Part shown: one piece after another, positions 1 to 9,182 of the stretch
Layout: each line of letters begins with the position of its first letter
How positions within the stretch are numbered: the first letter of the stretch is position 1
Assembly (NCBI RefSeq): GCF_013106755.1
Contig: NZ_WHPF01000004.1
Location: 248,001-312,000 of the forward strand
DNA from: Limnovirga soli
Lineage (GTDB): Bacteria > Bacteroidota > Bacteroidia > Chitinophagales > Chitinophagaceae
Length of the DNA stretch: 64,000 nucleotides
Direction of reading: 5' to 3'
Made by a program: the position numbers and the translations under genes
The notes under the pieces: generated by a model
What the model was told of the DNA's origin: nothing
The model's database searches: none
The model's input: only the letters and a program-made list of their open reading frames with translations

Positions 1-20
1 ATTCTTTCATGAGTAATTAT

Positions 21-404
21 TTATTTGTTTGAATGTAAGGCAACCGCATTGCCTTCGGTATCTAAAAAAAATGCCATAAAGCCAATATCATCGCTAATCT
101 TTGTTTTGGGCATCAACACCTGTCCGCCTGCAGCAGCTATATTGCCAAGAGCTGCAGACAAATCAGGATTGCCATTCAGGTAAATTTTGGCACCACTGGC
201 GCTGGGTTGGTGCATACTGCTTTCTACCAGGGCGCCAGATACTTTGCCATTCATATTTTCTGATGGAAAGTAAGCCATTTTTCGGCCCATCATTTCCTGT
301 AATGGCATTTCAATATTAAATACTTTTTCATAAAAATCTTTTGCACGGTTAATATCCAATACAGATATTTCAAACCAGTTGAGTGCATTGGCTGTGGCTG
401 TCAT
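21..404 (-). CDS. VOC (glyoxalase/bleomycin-resistance-like) family protein
   Basis: This 127-residue protein has the layout of the vicinal oxygen chelate (VOC) fold. An N-terminal NWFEISVLDINRAKDFYEKV segment is typical of the first beta-alpha-beta-beta-beta module. A second module follows with a Gly-rich turn (AAAGGQVL) and a closing FFLDTEGNAVALHS strand. Members may be glyoxalases, dioxygenases or binding proteins, and the sequence does not decide the substrate. It is cytoplasmic, with no signal peptide. The gene reads away from the next gene to the right, and a copy of the intergenic repeat lies in the gap. Family assignment is firm, function is open. Confidence 0.85.
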   Translation of the reverse strand: MTATANALNWFEISVLDINRAKDFYEKVFNIEMPLQEMMGRKMAYFPSENMNGKVSGALVESSMHQPSASGAKIYLNGNPDLSAALGNIAAAGGQVLMPKTKISDDIGFMAFFLDTEGNAVALHSNK

Positions 405-532
405 TTTTTTTATTTGTTTTATTGTTATAAAATGAGTGTTACATCATTATTACGAACAGCCTTTGTATCACTGGACAAATATGTAAATATATTTTTTTTT
501 GAGCCCGGCAAAACAACTTATAAGGGGCATTC

Positions 533-551
533 TTGCGTCGCACTCTTGTAC
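533..551 (+). repeat. Interspersed core repeat, copy 1 (forward)
   Basis: Exact core TTGCGTCGCACTCTTGTAC in the divergent gap before the gene at 898. A GAGCCCGGC boundary lies about 30 bases upstream. The sequence following the core (GGTTGGAT, then GGGACTTTTAC) is shared with copy 28 near 55.7 kb. Confidence 0.9.
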
Positions 552-649
552 GGTTGGATTGTGTATGGGACTTTTACAAAGCCAAAAGAGCACGGTTTAA
601 AATTAAAATCGTGTCACAAATTCATATTACTATAAACCTTAGCCAAAAA

Positions 650-710
650 CGTGATAAATCACGGGGTGCGTGATTTATCACAGACCAAATTGCGTGATAA
701 ATCACGCTTT
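650..710 (+). promoter_or_regulatory. Three CGTGAT(AA/TT)ATCACG motifs with alternative hairpins
   Basis: CGTGATAAATCACG is at 650-663, CGTGATTTATCAC at 669-681 and GCGTGATAAATCACGC at 692-707. The middle copy is the reverse complement of both outer copies. It can therefore pair either with copy 1 (13 bp stem, 5-base loop) or with copy 3 (14 bp stem). Copy 3 is also a dyad on its own and is followed by TTTTT, giving a terminator-like end. The same motifs could instead be three operator half-site pairs for a dimeric regulator. It lies about 190 bases before the secreted protein gene at 898. Confidence 0.5.
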
Positions 711-897
711 TTGGTGTTACCAGGATATATAAATTTGTTGAAGCGATTTCAAACTATTTTATTTAAAAGATTGACGCATTAAACAATACAAATTGTATTA
801 TTAAAGTTTGTGTATTAGCAATGGTTTTAAAATATATTTTATTAAATGATAGGATCTATCCTTAAGTTAGTAGCAATTTTAAAGAAAACATCTCTAT

Positions 898-1809
898 ATG
901 AAAATTAGACTTTTAGTATCGATTTTAGCATTTGCACAAATTGTTTTTGCACAGACAGATAAACTCTCAAAAGTATCAGGTACAAAATGCAGCTTAGTTG
1001 CGCCAAGTGGTTTTGTTGCAGCAACAAGTTTTAGTGGTTTTCAAAATATTAAAAATGGTGCATCTATAGTAATTAACGAACTTCCAACACCTTATCAATC
1101 TCTTGTTGAAGGCTTTACAGCAGAAGCTTTAAAATCAAAAGGTATGATTCTGGTAAAGAAAGAAACTATTGACTTCAATGGCGCAAAGGCTACACTAATA
1201 AATCTTACCCAATCAGCCAATGGGACGACTTACTTAAAACAGATGCTGGTTTTTGGAGACACAAAAAATACTGTTATAGTAAATGGCATATATCCAGAAG
1301 CGTCAAAAGAAATTGGTGCAAAAATTAAGGAGGCTTTATTATCGACTGTTTATTCCAATTCGCAAACTGATAAGCCACTTGAGGCTTCAACTTTTGGAAT
1401 TGACGTTAAGGATACAGATTTCAAACTTCTAAAAAATATGTCAGGTAGTTTTCTTTACTCTACTGATGGAAAATTTCCTTCTGAAAAGCCAACTTTAATT
1501 GTGGGTAACTCTATAGCAAAAATTGCTAGCCAAAATCAAAAGAAATATTCGGAAGAGAGACTTAAAAAACTTCCTGGAGGAGAACTTAGTGTTATCAAGG
1601 AAATTAAAGAAATATCCGTTGACAATTTAAAAGGCTATGAGATTGTTGCTGATGGAAAAACAAAGGATGATAAGCCTGTATTAGTGTATCAAGTAATGCT
1701 CTTTAATGACAAAGGAGACTATTACATAATTGTTGGGCAAGCCAAAGATGAGTTTCAGAAAAATTTGGCGGCATTCCAAAAAATTACCCAAACATTCAAA
1801 CGCATGTAG
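898..1809 (+). CDS. Secreted protein of unknown function with two similar halves
   Basis: The 303-residue product begins with a clear Sec signal peptide (MKIRLLVSILAFAQIVFAQ), so it is exported to the periplasm or envelope. The mature part divides into two comparable halves, about residues 30-150 and 165-300. Each ends in a pattern like YLKQMLVFG...NTVIVNG or VYQVMLFNDKGDYYIIVGQ followed by a helix. This resembles the DcrB/PsbP-like fold, which is an inference from pattern only. Codon use is noticeably more AT-rich than in uvrA next door, suggesting separate ancestry. It converges with uvrA and has no obvious operon partner. Confidence 0.75.
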   Translation: MKIRLLVSILAFAQIVFAQTDKLSKVSGTKCSLVAPSGFVAATSFSGFQNIKNGASIVINELPTPYQSLVEGFTAEALKSKGMILVKKETIDFNGAKATLINLTQSANGTTYLKQMLVFGDTKNTVIVNGIYPEASKEIGAKIKEALLSTVYSNSQTDKPLEASTFGIDVKDTDFKLLKNMSGSFLYSTDGKFPSEKPTLIVGNSIAKIASQNQKKYSEERLKKLPGGELSVIKEIKEISVDNLKGYEIVADGKTKDDKPVLVYQVMLFNDKGDYYIIVGQAKDEFQKNLAAFQKITQTFKRM

Positions 1810-1952
1810 ACTAAACTGCTATCGACATAGTTTGACTGCTACTGTTGGTGTCCGCGTTGCGCTTCCGGTGGCGTCCCCGACAACGGTAAACGAAATTAAA
1901 CTTCCATAATCAATTTATTCGCTTCGGTAAAAGCCCAATAGATAATCCAACC

Positions 1953-1971
1953 GTACAAGTGAGTGACACAA
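1953..1971 (-). repeat. Interspersed core repeat, copy 2 (reverse, GTGACACAA variant)
   Basis: GTACAAGTGAGTGACACAA, a diverged core that shares its exact changes with copy 23 at 46588. It lies in the convergent gap between the gene ending at 1809 and uvrA. Confidence 0.7.
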
Positions 1972-2038
1972 CGATGCTCCATAGCCATTCTATTGCTTGC
2001 TTACTAATAAACAAATGATTTGCCTTGCTGATTTTACT

Positions 2039-4888
2039 TTATAAAAACCTGGCGGTATGGCTGTTTTTTTGCTTTTTTAATTCGGCCGGGGTGCCCGCAA
2101 ATACAAGGCTGCCGCCACCATCACCTGCTTCGGGGCCGAGGTCTATTACCCAATCGGCATTTTTAATTACATCGGTATTGTGTTCAATTACAATAATAGA
2201 ATGCCCCTGCTCAATTAACGCATGAAAGGAGGCGAGGAGTTTATTGATATCGTTAAAATGCAGCCCCGTTGTTGGCTCGTCGAAAATAAAAAGTATATGT
2301 CCGCTGGCTTTATTTTTACCCAGAAAAGAAGCCAGTTTTACCCGCTGCGCTTCGCCACCACTTAGTGTATCGCTGCTTTGTCCAAGTTTGATATAACCAA
2401 GACCCACATCCTGTAATGGCTGCAGGGCTTTGGCCAGGTTTTTTTCTGCCGCAAAAAAGGCAATGGATTCATCTACACTCATTTCCAGTACATCAAAAAT
2501 GCTTTTGCCTTTGTATTGTACTTCTAATACTTCTTCTTTAAATTTTTTGCCGCCACAAACTTCGCAGGTTAAATGTACATCGGCCAAAAATTGCATTTCT
2601 ACAACCTGTTCGCCTTCGCCTTTACAGGCATCGCAGCGGCCGGCATCCACATTAAAAGAAAAGTGCTTGGGCAAAAAGCCACGGATTTTTGATAAGGGTT
2701 GCGAGGCATATAATTCCCTTATTTCATCGTAGGCTTTTATATAGGTTACAGGGTTACTGCGGGATGATTTACCAATAGGGTTTTGGTCTATCATTTCTAC
2801 CTGAGTAATATAACTGGTATCTCCGGCAATGGCTTTATGAAAGCCAGCTTTGTCGCCAAATTCGCCGGTAAGCTGACGCATAACGGGATAAAGTATTTTT
2901 TTTACCAGCGTGGTTTTCCCACTGCCGCTAACACCACTTACCACGCATAACATGTTCAGCGGAAAATCTACCGTAATATCTTTAAGGTTATGGTGGCGGG
3001 CACCTTCAATACGTATATATCTGTTAAATGGCCTTTGCACTTTGGGTACACTTACGGTTAATTCTCCCGTGAGATACTTACCGGTAAGGCTATTGGGGTT
3101 ACTGATGATAGCATTATAGTTGCCTGTGGCAGTCACTTCTCCGCCCAGGTAGGAGGCCAGTGGCCCCATATCGATTATATGATCAGCATTGCGCATCATC
3201 ATTTCATCGTGCTCTACCACTACCACGGTATTGCCTTCATCCCTTAACTGTTTTAATACCGTTATTAATCGTTCTGTATCCCTTGAATGCAAGCCGATGG
3301 ATGGCTCATCCAGAATATACAATGAGTTGGTTAAGTTGCTGCCCAAACTGCGTGTAAGTTGTATACGCTGGCTTTCACCACCACTTAAAGTATTGGCTAA
3401 GCGGTTAAGGGTTAAATAGCCAAGACCAACATCCAGTAAGGTTTGCAAGCGCTGGTTTATTTCTATTAATATACGTTTGGCCACCGTGGCATCATGATCG
3501 GATAATTTGATATTGTTAAACCATTGCTTTTGGTCTTTTACCGGCATTTCGCAGAGTTCGCCTATATGCTTTTGGTGCACTTTTACATACAGTGCTTCCT
3601 TACGCAGGCGGTAGCCTTTACAATCGGGGCAATTGGTTCTGCCGCGGTAGCGGCTTAACATTACCCGGTATTGTACCTTATACAGGTTTTGTTCTACTTC
3701 TTTAAAAAAGGCATTGATACCATCCAGTTTTCCGGCACCTTCCCATAACAGGTTGTATTGTTCTGTGGTTAAATCGGCAATTGGTTTATGAATAGGAAAT
3801 TTGTAGGCTGCTGCATTGCGCATAAAATACTCCCGCCATTCGCCCATTTTTTCTCCTTTCCAAGGGGCAATGGCACCATCAAAAACGCTTAACCTTTTGT
3901 CGGGAATTACCAAATCGGCATCTATACCCAAAACCTGACTAAAACCTTCGCAGGTAGGGCAGGCGCCATAGGGATTATTAAAAGAAAACAAGTTGGGTAC
4001 AGGTTCTTCGAAACTTAGGCCATCCAATTCAAATTTATTGCTAAAGTGAATATGCTTTTTACCATCTACTTCAATATACATTTCACCTTCGCCTTCGTAA
4101 AAGGCTGTGCCAATAGAGTCTGATATACGGTGAATATCTTCTTCGTCAAATGCTTTGGTAATAATGCGGTCTACCAGCACATAGGCAGGTTCTTTACTTT
4201 TTTTGGTAGCTATTTTGTCTTTAAGTGCTTTATCGGTAAGTTCAAGCAGGTCTTCAATTCTCACCGGTTCCTGGTCCAGGTATAAGCGGGAGAACCCTTT
4301 TTGTACCAAAATGTTTAATTCTTCCCTTGCCTCTCTGTTGGCATGTTGTTTAAATGCAACCAGTATTACTACTTTGCTGCCATGGGCTAATTGGCTGATG
4401 TGTTGCATTACATCGGCTACATCATCTTTTTTTACTTCCCGGCCACTTACCGGCGATATAGTGTGCCCGGCACGGGCAAATAACAACCTCAGGTAATCAT
4501 AAATCTCCGTCATACTACCCACCGTACTACGGGGGGTACGGGTAATCACTTTTTGTTCAATGGCAATGGCAGGGCATAAACCTTTTATATAGTCTACATC
4601 GGGTTTTATCATGCGGCTCATAAACTGCCGGGCATAAGCGCTTAAACTTTCTGCATAGCGGCGCTGGCCTTCGGCAAATAAGGTATCTATGGTTAAGGAA
4701 GATTTTCCGCTGCCCGAAACACCGGTTACAACAATCAATTTGTTTCTGGGAAAAGCAACGGTAACATTTTTAAGATTATGTACCCGGGCCCCGTGCACCA
4801 CAATTTCATCGGCCCCGCTTTTGTAGACATTATTCGACTTTTTTGTAGAAATCTTTTCTGCTCCGCTTGTATTTGTCATTTTTTGCAT
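2039..4888 (-). CDS. uvrA: Excinuclease ABC subunit A
   Basis: UvrA is the damage-recognition ATPase of nucleotide excision repair; it loads UvrB onto DNA. The 949-residue length is normal. There are two ABC modules: Walker A GVSGSGKS at 56-63 with signature [11 protein letters not shown] near 500, and Walker A GVSGSGKT near 653 with signature [11 protein letters not shown] near 840. The UvrB-binding insert follows [20 protein letters not shown]. The C-terminal zinc module is intact (CDAC near 750, CEVC near 773). The first module keeps only its second pair (CPTC near 308); the first Cys pair is absent, as I recall for Bacteroidota UvrA. It is transcribed divergently from the sigma factor. 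Confidence 0.95.
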   Translation of the reverse strand: MQKMTNTSGAEKISTKKSNNVYKSGADEIVVHGARVHNLKNVTVAFPRNKLIVVTGVSGSGKSSLTIDTLFAEGQRRYAESLSAYARQFMSRMIKPDVDYIKGLCPAIAIEQKVITRTPRSTVGSMTEIYDYLRLLFARAGHTISPVSGREVKKDDVADVMQHISQLAHGSKVVILVAFKQHANREAREELNILVQKGFSRLYLDQEPVRIEDLLELTDKALKDKIATKKSKEPAYVLVDRIITKAFDEEDIHRISDSIGTAFYEGEGEMYIEVDGKKHIHFSNKFELDGLSFEEPVPNLFSFNNPYGACPTCEGFSQVLGIDADLVIPDKRLSVFDGAIAPWKGEKMGEWREYFMRNAAAYKFPIHKPIADLTTEQYNLLWEGAGKLDGINAFFKEVEQNLYKVQYRVMLSRYRGRTNCPDCKGYRLRKEALYVKVHQKHIGELCEMPVKDQKQWFNNIKLSDHDATVAKRILIEINQRLQTLLDVGLGYLTLNRLANTLSGGESQRIQLTRSLGSNLTNSLYILDEPSIGLHSRDTERLITVLKQLRDEGNTVVVVEHDEMMMRNADHIIDMGPLASYLGGEVTATGNYNAIISNPNSLTGKYLTGELTVSVPKVQRPFNRYIRIEGARHHNLKDITVDFPLNMLCVVSGVSGSGKTTLVKKILYPVMRQLTGEFGDKAGFHKAIAGDTSYITQVEMIDQNPIGKSSRSNPVTYIKAYDEIRELYASQPLSKIRGFLPKHFSFNVDAGRCDACKGEGEQVVEMQFLADVHLTCEVCGGKKFKEEVLEVQYKGKSIFDVLEMSVDESIAFFAAEKNLAKALQPLQDVGLGYIKLGQSSDTLSGGEAQRVKLASFLGKNKASGHILFIFDEPTTGLHFNDINKLLASFHALIEQGHSIIVIEHNTDVIKNADWVIDLGPEAGDGGGSLVFAGTPAELKKQKNSHTARFL

Positions 4889-5084
4889 TGTCTATTACTA
4901 ACAAAGCAAAATCAATTTTGATTAATTCACAATTTTTTTACATTTTGCATGAGTAATAGTAAATTAATAATTCTATTTTCACATTCACTTCACAAAAACG
5001 ACACGTATAAGTTAAATTTTACTCATAACCATTTACTGCAACAATAACAGTTTAACCGGTTTGCTTAACCATAAATTAGCAGGT

Positions 5085-5666
5085 ATGAGTAACATTATTG
5101 AATTTAACGACACCCAATTAGTCATTGCTTTTCAGGAAGGTAATTCCAACGCACTTGAAGTGCTTATTAACCGCTATAAAGACAAACTCTTTAGCAGCAT
5201 CCAGTTTATTGTAAAAGACAAATACCTGGCCGAAGACCTGTTTCAGGAAACTTTTGTGCGTATTATTGATACCCTGCGCAGCAGGCGTTACAATGAGGAA
5301 GGTAAGTTTTTACCCTGGGCCATGCGTATTGCGCACAACCTGTGTGTAGATCATTTTAGAAAAGTAAAACGCACACCACCCATTGTTACCAGCGATAATA
5401 AAGATGTATTTGAACTGGTAGTAGTGGCCAGTGAAAATGCAGAACAAAAGATGATGCGCCAACAGGGGTACGACAGAATGCATACCATGCTGGCTGCCTT
5501 ACCCGATGAGCAAAGAGAAGTTATTGTACTACGCCATTTTGGTGATATGAGCTTTAAAGAAATTGCCACATTAACTGATTGTAGTATTAACACAGCTTTA
5601 GGACGTATGCGTTACGGATTAATTAACTTGCGTAAGATGATGTTAGAAAAACAACTCAGTATTTAA
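5085..5666 (+). CDS. RNA polymerase sigma factor, ECF/sigma-70 family
   Basis: This 193-residue protein directs RNA polymerase to a subset of promoters. Region 2 spans roughly residues 15-95, with AEDLFQETFVRI matching region 2.2 and FLPWAMRIAHNLCVDHFRK matching 2.3-2.4. Region 4 lies near 130-185 (LPDEQREVIVLRHFGDMSFKEIA with a helix-turn-helix). There is no long region 1 or 3, so it is an ECF-type factor. The ATG at 5085 is preferred over an in-frame TTG at 5061, which would add eight residues. No anti-sigma gene is adjacent, which is unusual for an ECF factor and suggests control by other means. Confidence 0.92.
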   Translation: MSNIIEFNDTQLVIAFQEGNSNALEVLINRYKDKLFSSIQFIVKDKYLAEDLFQETFVRIIDTLRSRRYNEEGKFLPWAMRIAHNLCVDHFRKVKRTPPIVTSDNKDVFELVVVASENAEQKMMRQQGYDRMHTMLAALPDEQREVIVLRHFGDMSFKEIATLTDCSINTALGRMRYGLINLRKMMLEKQLSI

Positions 5667-5680
5667 TCCAATTAATATAT

Positions 5681-5741
5681 TGTCATCCCAAAGTGTTACC
5701 TGCACTTTTTTGCTTGCCAGCATGGGTTCTTTGGGATGACA
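5681..5741. terminator. Perfect 13-bp inverted repeat after the sigma factor
   Basis: TGTCATCCCAAAG at 5681-5693 and its exact complement CTTTGGGATGACA at 5729-5741 enclose 35 bases. It starts 14 bases after the sigma factor stop. The position suits a transcription terminator, but there is no T-run directly after the right arm, and the long outer arms also resemble the ends of a tiny MITE-like element. Confidence 0.5.
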
Positions 5742-5812
5742 GCCTAATACAGGCCTTGCTTTGCAGGGCTTTTTTTATGGGCCAAACCTTAGATGCATTT
5801 ATTGGGCTTTAC

Positions 5813-5937
5813 TTGCGTCGCACACTTGTACCGGGGGAATACTATGCAGCAAAAAATAATATTTCGGTTACAAATTATTGATAATAAAGCCTTTTTACTG
5901 CCCGGCCTTTATCCAAACCCTGAAGAGTGCGACGCAA
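5813..5937. repeat. Interspersed core repeat pair, copies 3 (forward) and 4 (reverse)
   Basis: Copy 3, TTGCGTCGCACACTTGTAC, is at 5813-5831. Copy 4, GAAGAGTGCGACGCAA, is at 5922-5937, the distal end of its core being altered. Matching GGGCTTTAC and GTAAAGCCCC flank the outer sides, so the pair forms an inverted structure of about 135 bp between the sigma factor and the ureohydrolase. The interior contains TATGCAGC and CCCGGCC boundary motifs. Confidence 0.88.
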
Positions 5938-6073
5938 GTAAAGCCCCATATACATTCTATTGCCCGGTACAATAGATTAAATTAACCTTTGCAATGGCAG
6001 TTTAAACAATAAAATCAAGGCTTTTAGCAAATAAGGGTTTACCTTGCATGCCGTTTTAACGTTATTAATAGTT

Positions 6074-6319
6074 ATGAGAGACCTTTCTAAATTTGATCCC
6101 AACGGCGCCAGCAACCCCAACAATAATATTTTTGGACTTCCCTTTACGGAAGAAGAAGCAAAAGTGGTTATACTTCCTGTGCCATGGGAGGTAACTGCCA
6201 GTTATGGTGCAGGTACGGCCCGCAGTCCGGATCATATTTTTAAAGCCAGTATGCAGGTAGATTTATTTGATGCCTATGTACCCAATGGCTGGAGACGCGG
6301 TTTTTTATGCGTGAGATAG
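6074..6319 (+). CDS. Ureohydrolase (arginase/agmatinase family), N-terminal part of a split frame
   Basis: This frame encodes the N-terminal 75 or so residues of an arginase/agmatinase-family protein, including VVILPVPWEVTASYGAGTARSPDHI, which is typical of the family's first strand and loop. It then reaches a stop at 6317-6319. The remainder of the protein continues in the -1 frame from 6307. If one T were added to the T6 run at 6301-6306, the two parts would fuse into one protein of about 349 residues, a normal family length. I chose the ATG at 6074 over a TTG at 6044. The cause may be a sequencing indel, a true mutation or programmed frameshifting. Confidence 0.75.
   Translation: MRDLSKFDPNGASNPNNNIFGLPFTEEEAKVVILPVPWEVTASYGAGTARSPDHIFKASMQVDLFDAYVPNGWRRGFLCVR
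6301..6307 (+). other. T TTT TTA slippery heptamer at the ureohydrolase frame break
   Basis: In the upstream frame the codons read GGT TTT TTA TGC, so the heptamer T TTT TTA is in the phase required for -1 slippage. After slipping, the next codon is the ATG at 6307 that opens the downstream frame. The same heptamer type drives HIV-1 gag-pol frameshifting. A homopolymer indel at T6 explains the break equally well. Confidence 0.5.
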
Positions 6320-7122
6320 ATAAAAAAGTGCTGATGAAAAGTGATTACTTACGCAAAGAAGCCGAGTTGTATATTGATTATATTTCTAAAGGTGCCAATG
6401 TGGATGATAATAAATTCATGACCAAGAGCCTGAAAGAAATTAATGAAGGTGGTAAAATGCTGAATAACTGGGTGTACGAACAAACCATTCAGCTTTTGGA
6501 TAATGATAAACTGGTGGGTATTGTTGGCGGAGACCACAGCACTCCACTTGGTTTTTATAAAGCACTGGCCGAGAAATATAAAAGCTTTGGCATTTTACAG
6601 ATTGATGCCCATTGCGATTTACGCAAATCGTACGAAGGGTTTAAATATTCACATGCTTCGGTAATGTATAATGCTTTAGAAACCTTCCCGCAAATAGATC
6701 GTTTGGTACAAGTGGCAGTTAGAGATTATTGTGAAGAAGAATGGAATTATATATGTAACAGCGATTATAGGGTAATTACTTTTTTTGATGAACAACTAAA
6801 GCATCGCCAATTTGAAGGGGAAAGCTGGAGCAGGATTGCTGATAGTATTGTAGAAAAATTACCACTGAATGTGTATATTAGTTTTGATATAGATGGGCTG
6901 GATAGAAAGCTTTGTCCCAATACAGGTACACCTGTAGTGGGCGGTCCAGATGCAGAACAGGTGATTTACTTATTTAGAAAAGTAATAGAAAGTGGCCGCA
7001 AGCTGATTGGATTTGATTTGGTAGAAGTAGGTATTGGTGAGCACAATTACGATAGTAATGTTGGTGCCAGAATATTATGGAGAATGTGTAATTTATTGAT
7101 TAAAAGCAATGTAAATGCCTGA
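6307..7122 (+). CDS. Ureohydrolase (arginase/agmatinase family), catalytic part
   Basis: This 271-residue frame holds all the hallmark manganese-site motifs of the ureohydrolase superfamily: GIVGGDHS, IDAHCDLR and SFDIDGLD, followed by TGTPVVGGPD. Such enzymes hydrolyse arginine, agmatine, formiminoglutamate or related guanidino compounds to urea or formamide, and the substrate is not decided here. It lacks the N-terminal strand, which is encoded in the other frame just upstream, so by itself it is probably incomplete. Its stop overlaps the start of the next gene by eight bases, indicating translational coupling with the membrane protein and radical SAM genes. Confidence 0.88.
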   Translation: MREIDKKVLMKSDYLRKEAELYIDYISKGANVDDNKFMTKSLKEINEGGKMLNNWVYEQTIQLLDNDKLVGIVGGDHSTPLGFYKALAEKYKSFGILQIDAHCDLRKSYEGFKYSHASVMYNALETFPQIDRLVQVAVRDYCEEEWNYICNSDYRVITFFDEQLKHRQFEGESWSRIADSIVEKLPLNVYISFDIDGLDRKLCPNTGTPVVGGPDAEQVIYLFRKVIESGRKLIGFDLVEVGIGEHNYDSNVGARILWRMCNLLIKSNVNA

Positions 7123-7681
7123 GCAGGTTTATAAGATTGTTATACCCAATGAAAGGTTTAAATATTTATCATCTTTCCAGATATTTATTCTGGGGATTAA
7201 TGCTATATGTATTTCGTTAATTGCTTATCTGCATAACAAGCCACTTAATTTTATTTGGGCTGTTTTATTGGTTATAAGTATTGTATTTATTTTAAAAAAA
7301 GAACACTTAATGCAGTTTCCTTTTTTTAAGAAAACTAATCTGGTTGATTCTGGTTTTTTATGGGCTATTTTTGGTTGGTTATTCTTATTGGAATTCTGGG
7401 TGGCATTGGCCGTAACTGTGGTAGGTTTATTACAGGGCCTTGTTAAAAAGCAGTTTGAATTTGTATTTCGCGATAAAGAAATTCATCTCCGTATTTTTCC
7501 TCAGCGCAGAATCAGGTGGCAGGACCTGAACAATGTTGTTTTAAAAGATGGCTTATTAACCGTTGACTTTTTAAGCAATAAAATTATTCAGGGTGAAGTT
7601 ATTCCCGGCGAATCGGATTATACATCTGAAGAAGAATTTAATCAGTTTTGCCAATCTCATTTTACAAGAAAAGATATTTAA
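7115..7681 (+). CDS. Membrane protein of unknown function
   Basis: I do not recognise a named family. The 188-residue product has about four hydrophobic segments (roughly residues 20-40, 45-60, 80-92 and 94-112), followed by a soluble C-terminal domain of about 75 residues. The soluble part reads KQFEFVFRDKEIHLRIFPQRRIRWQDL and resembles the strand pattern of small PH-like domains seen in bacterial membrane proteins; this is inference. Its start overlaps the ureohydrolase stop, and the radical SAM gene begins eight bases after its stop. The three are very likely co-transcribed. Confidence 0.7.
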   Translation: MPEQVYKIVIPNERFKYLSSFQIFILGINAICISLIAYLHNKPLNFIWAVLLVISIVFILKKEHLMQFPFFKKTNLVDSGFLWAIFGWLFLLEFWVALAVTVVGLLQGLVKKQFEFVFRDKEIHLRIFPQRRIRWQDLNNVVLKDGLLTVDFLSNKIIQGEVIPGESDYTSEEEFNQFCQSHFTRKDI

Positions 7682-7689
7682 TTGTTGGT

Positions 7690-8988
7690 ATGCTAACACA
7701 ATCACCATTTTTATTATACTCAGATAGTAAAGGCAATATTTTTGAAGACAAAACCTTATATGCCGTTGGCCGAGAAGGTTGGGATGCCTTTCCTATACCC
7801 GAAGAAGAATGGATAGAATTACCTGATGGTGGCAATTTATACGAATTGCCGGGCCGTAAGGGTATTGGCATAGATGTGCTAACCGGTGATATGCGTTTAT
7901 GCGAAAAAGGTTGGGCCGTTGCAGCTTTTATTCCCCCGGCACATACCGGGTTATATTTATCGGCTTACGAAACCGAACCCAATGCGCCTACTTTGCCATT
8001 GTTTTGTTACACTGCTGCCGGCTGGCATGATAATAAATTTTATGTTCCTGCCGTACGAATTGAGCAGGATATCAGACAGGAATGTGCAGGATATGACGAT
8101 AAAAAGATTCAATCGGGGGCGCAAATGTTGTTAACGCAATATCCGCATAACAGGCTGGTAAAACACCTGATGGAAAATTGTTGTTTAACCTATACCTGTC
8201 CTGCCGCCCGTAATTTTTCCCTTGGCCGGTGGGAATGCCCGGTGCCTTCTTCCCCTGCATGTAACGCTAATTGTATTGGTTGCATCTCTTTTCAGCCGGA
8301 GGAAGAAACCATTGTTTCTACCCAAGATAGGTTAACTTTTAAACCTACCGCCGAGGAAATTGCAGAATTTACGGTACCTCATCTAATAGAAGCACCATTC
8401 CCTATTATTAGTTTTGGGCAGGGCTGCGAAGGAGAACCCTTACTGATGTGGGAAACTATTCGGGAAGCAATTATTGAAATTCGCAAACACACCCAACGGG
8501 GTAGCATCAACATTAATACAAATGGATCTAAACCCGATGCTGTTAAAGCATTATGTGAGGTTGGTTTAAATAGTATAAGGGTAAGTATGAACTCTGCCAG
8601 AAAACATATTTATACGCCTTATTACAGACCAAATAATTACCAGTTTGATGATATTGTAGAAAGTCTGAAAGTGATGAGTAGTTTTGGTGGCTGGACAAGC
8701 ATTAATTATTTTGTTTTTCCTGGTATGACTGATACTGTTGAAGAATATGAAGCATTAAGGCAGCTGATAATCGATACCGACTTAAAAATGATTCAATGGC
8801 GCAATTTCAATATAGACCCGGATTGGTATCTCGGAAAAATTGGCATTGCCGAAACCGGCGAATTATTAGGTGTAAAACAATTAATGGAATTGCTGCAGGA
8901 GGAGTTTCCTGCACTTAAATTTGGTTATTATAACCCACCAATGGAAAGGCAAACGGGCAATTACGAAGCTGATTTTGCGCATTATTAA
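7690..8988 (+). CDS. Radical SAM protein
   Basis: The 432-residue product has a Cys motif CNANCIGC (Cys191, Cys195, Cys198), the CxxxCxxC signature that binds the 4Fe-4S cluster used to cleave S-adenosylmethionine. It sits well inside the protein, after a long N-terminal domain of about 185 residues rich in aromatic residues. Following strands (PIISFGQGCEGEPLL, SININTNGSKPDAV, SIRVSMNSARKHIY) fit the partial TIM barrel. The reaction is unknown. I chose the ATG at 7690 rather than 7648, since the longer form would overlap the preceding gene. It is the last gene of the ureohydrolase set. Confidence 0.85.
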   Translation: MLTQSPFLLYSDSKGNIFEDKTLYAVGREGWDAFPIPEEEWIELPDGGNLYELPGRKGIGIDVLTGDMRLCEKGWAVAAFIPPAHTGLYLSAYETEPNAPTLPLFCYTAAGWHDNKFYVPAVRIEQDIRQECAGYDDKKIQSGAQMLLTQYPHNRLVKHLMENCCLTYTCPAARNFSLGRWECPVPSSPACNANCIGCISFQPEEETIVSTQDRLTFKPTAEEIAEFTVPHLIEAPFPIISFGQGCEGEPLLMWETIREAIIEIRKHTQRGSININTNGSKPDAVKALCEVGLNSIRVSMNSARKHIYTPYYRPNNYQFDDIVESLKVMSSFGGWTSINYFVFPGMTDTVEEYEALRQLIIDTDLKMIQWRNFNIDPDWYLGKIGIAETGELLGVKQLMELLQEEFPALKFGYYNPPMERQTGNYEADFAHY

Positions 8989-9182
8989 TTTCCGGCAACT
9001 ATTCAACTATTGTAATTTGGCTAGCCAAAGAGAAGCATTCATGTGCAATTTTGCATGATCTCCATTGTTATCTTCATCCCGGAAACAAATCTTTGTCAGG
9101 TTCAAAACAGGTTTAATCTTTTAAAACTCATATGTGTTAAACCCCTGTATTCTTCATCAATGCTTTTTTATAATATTGTTAC

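Noticed and set aside
414-635. Open frame of 73 codons covering repeat copy 1
   Set aside because: It is translated repeat and AT-rich gap sequence. The peptides it gives around the core recur at other copies, and there is no family or start signal.
2430-4496. Several open frames opposite uvrA
   Set aside because: They are antisense shadows of a long conserved gene and show no protein-like composition.
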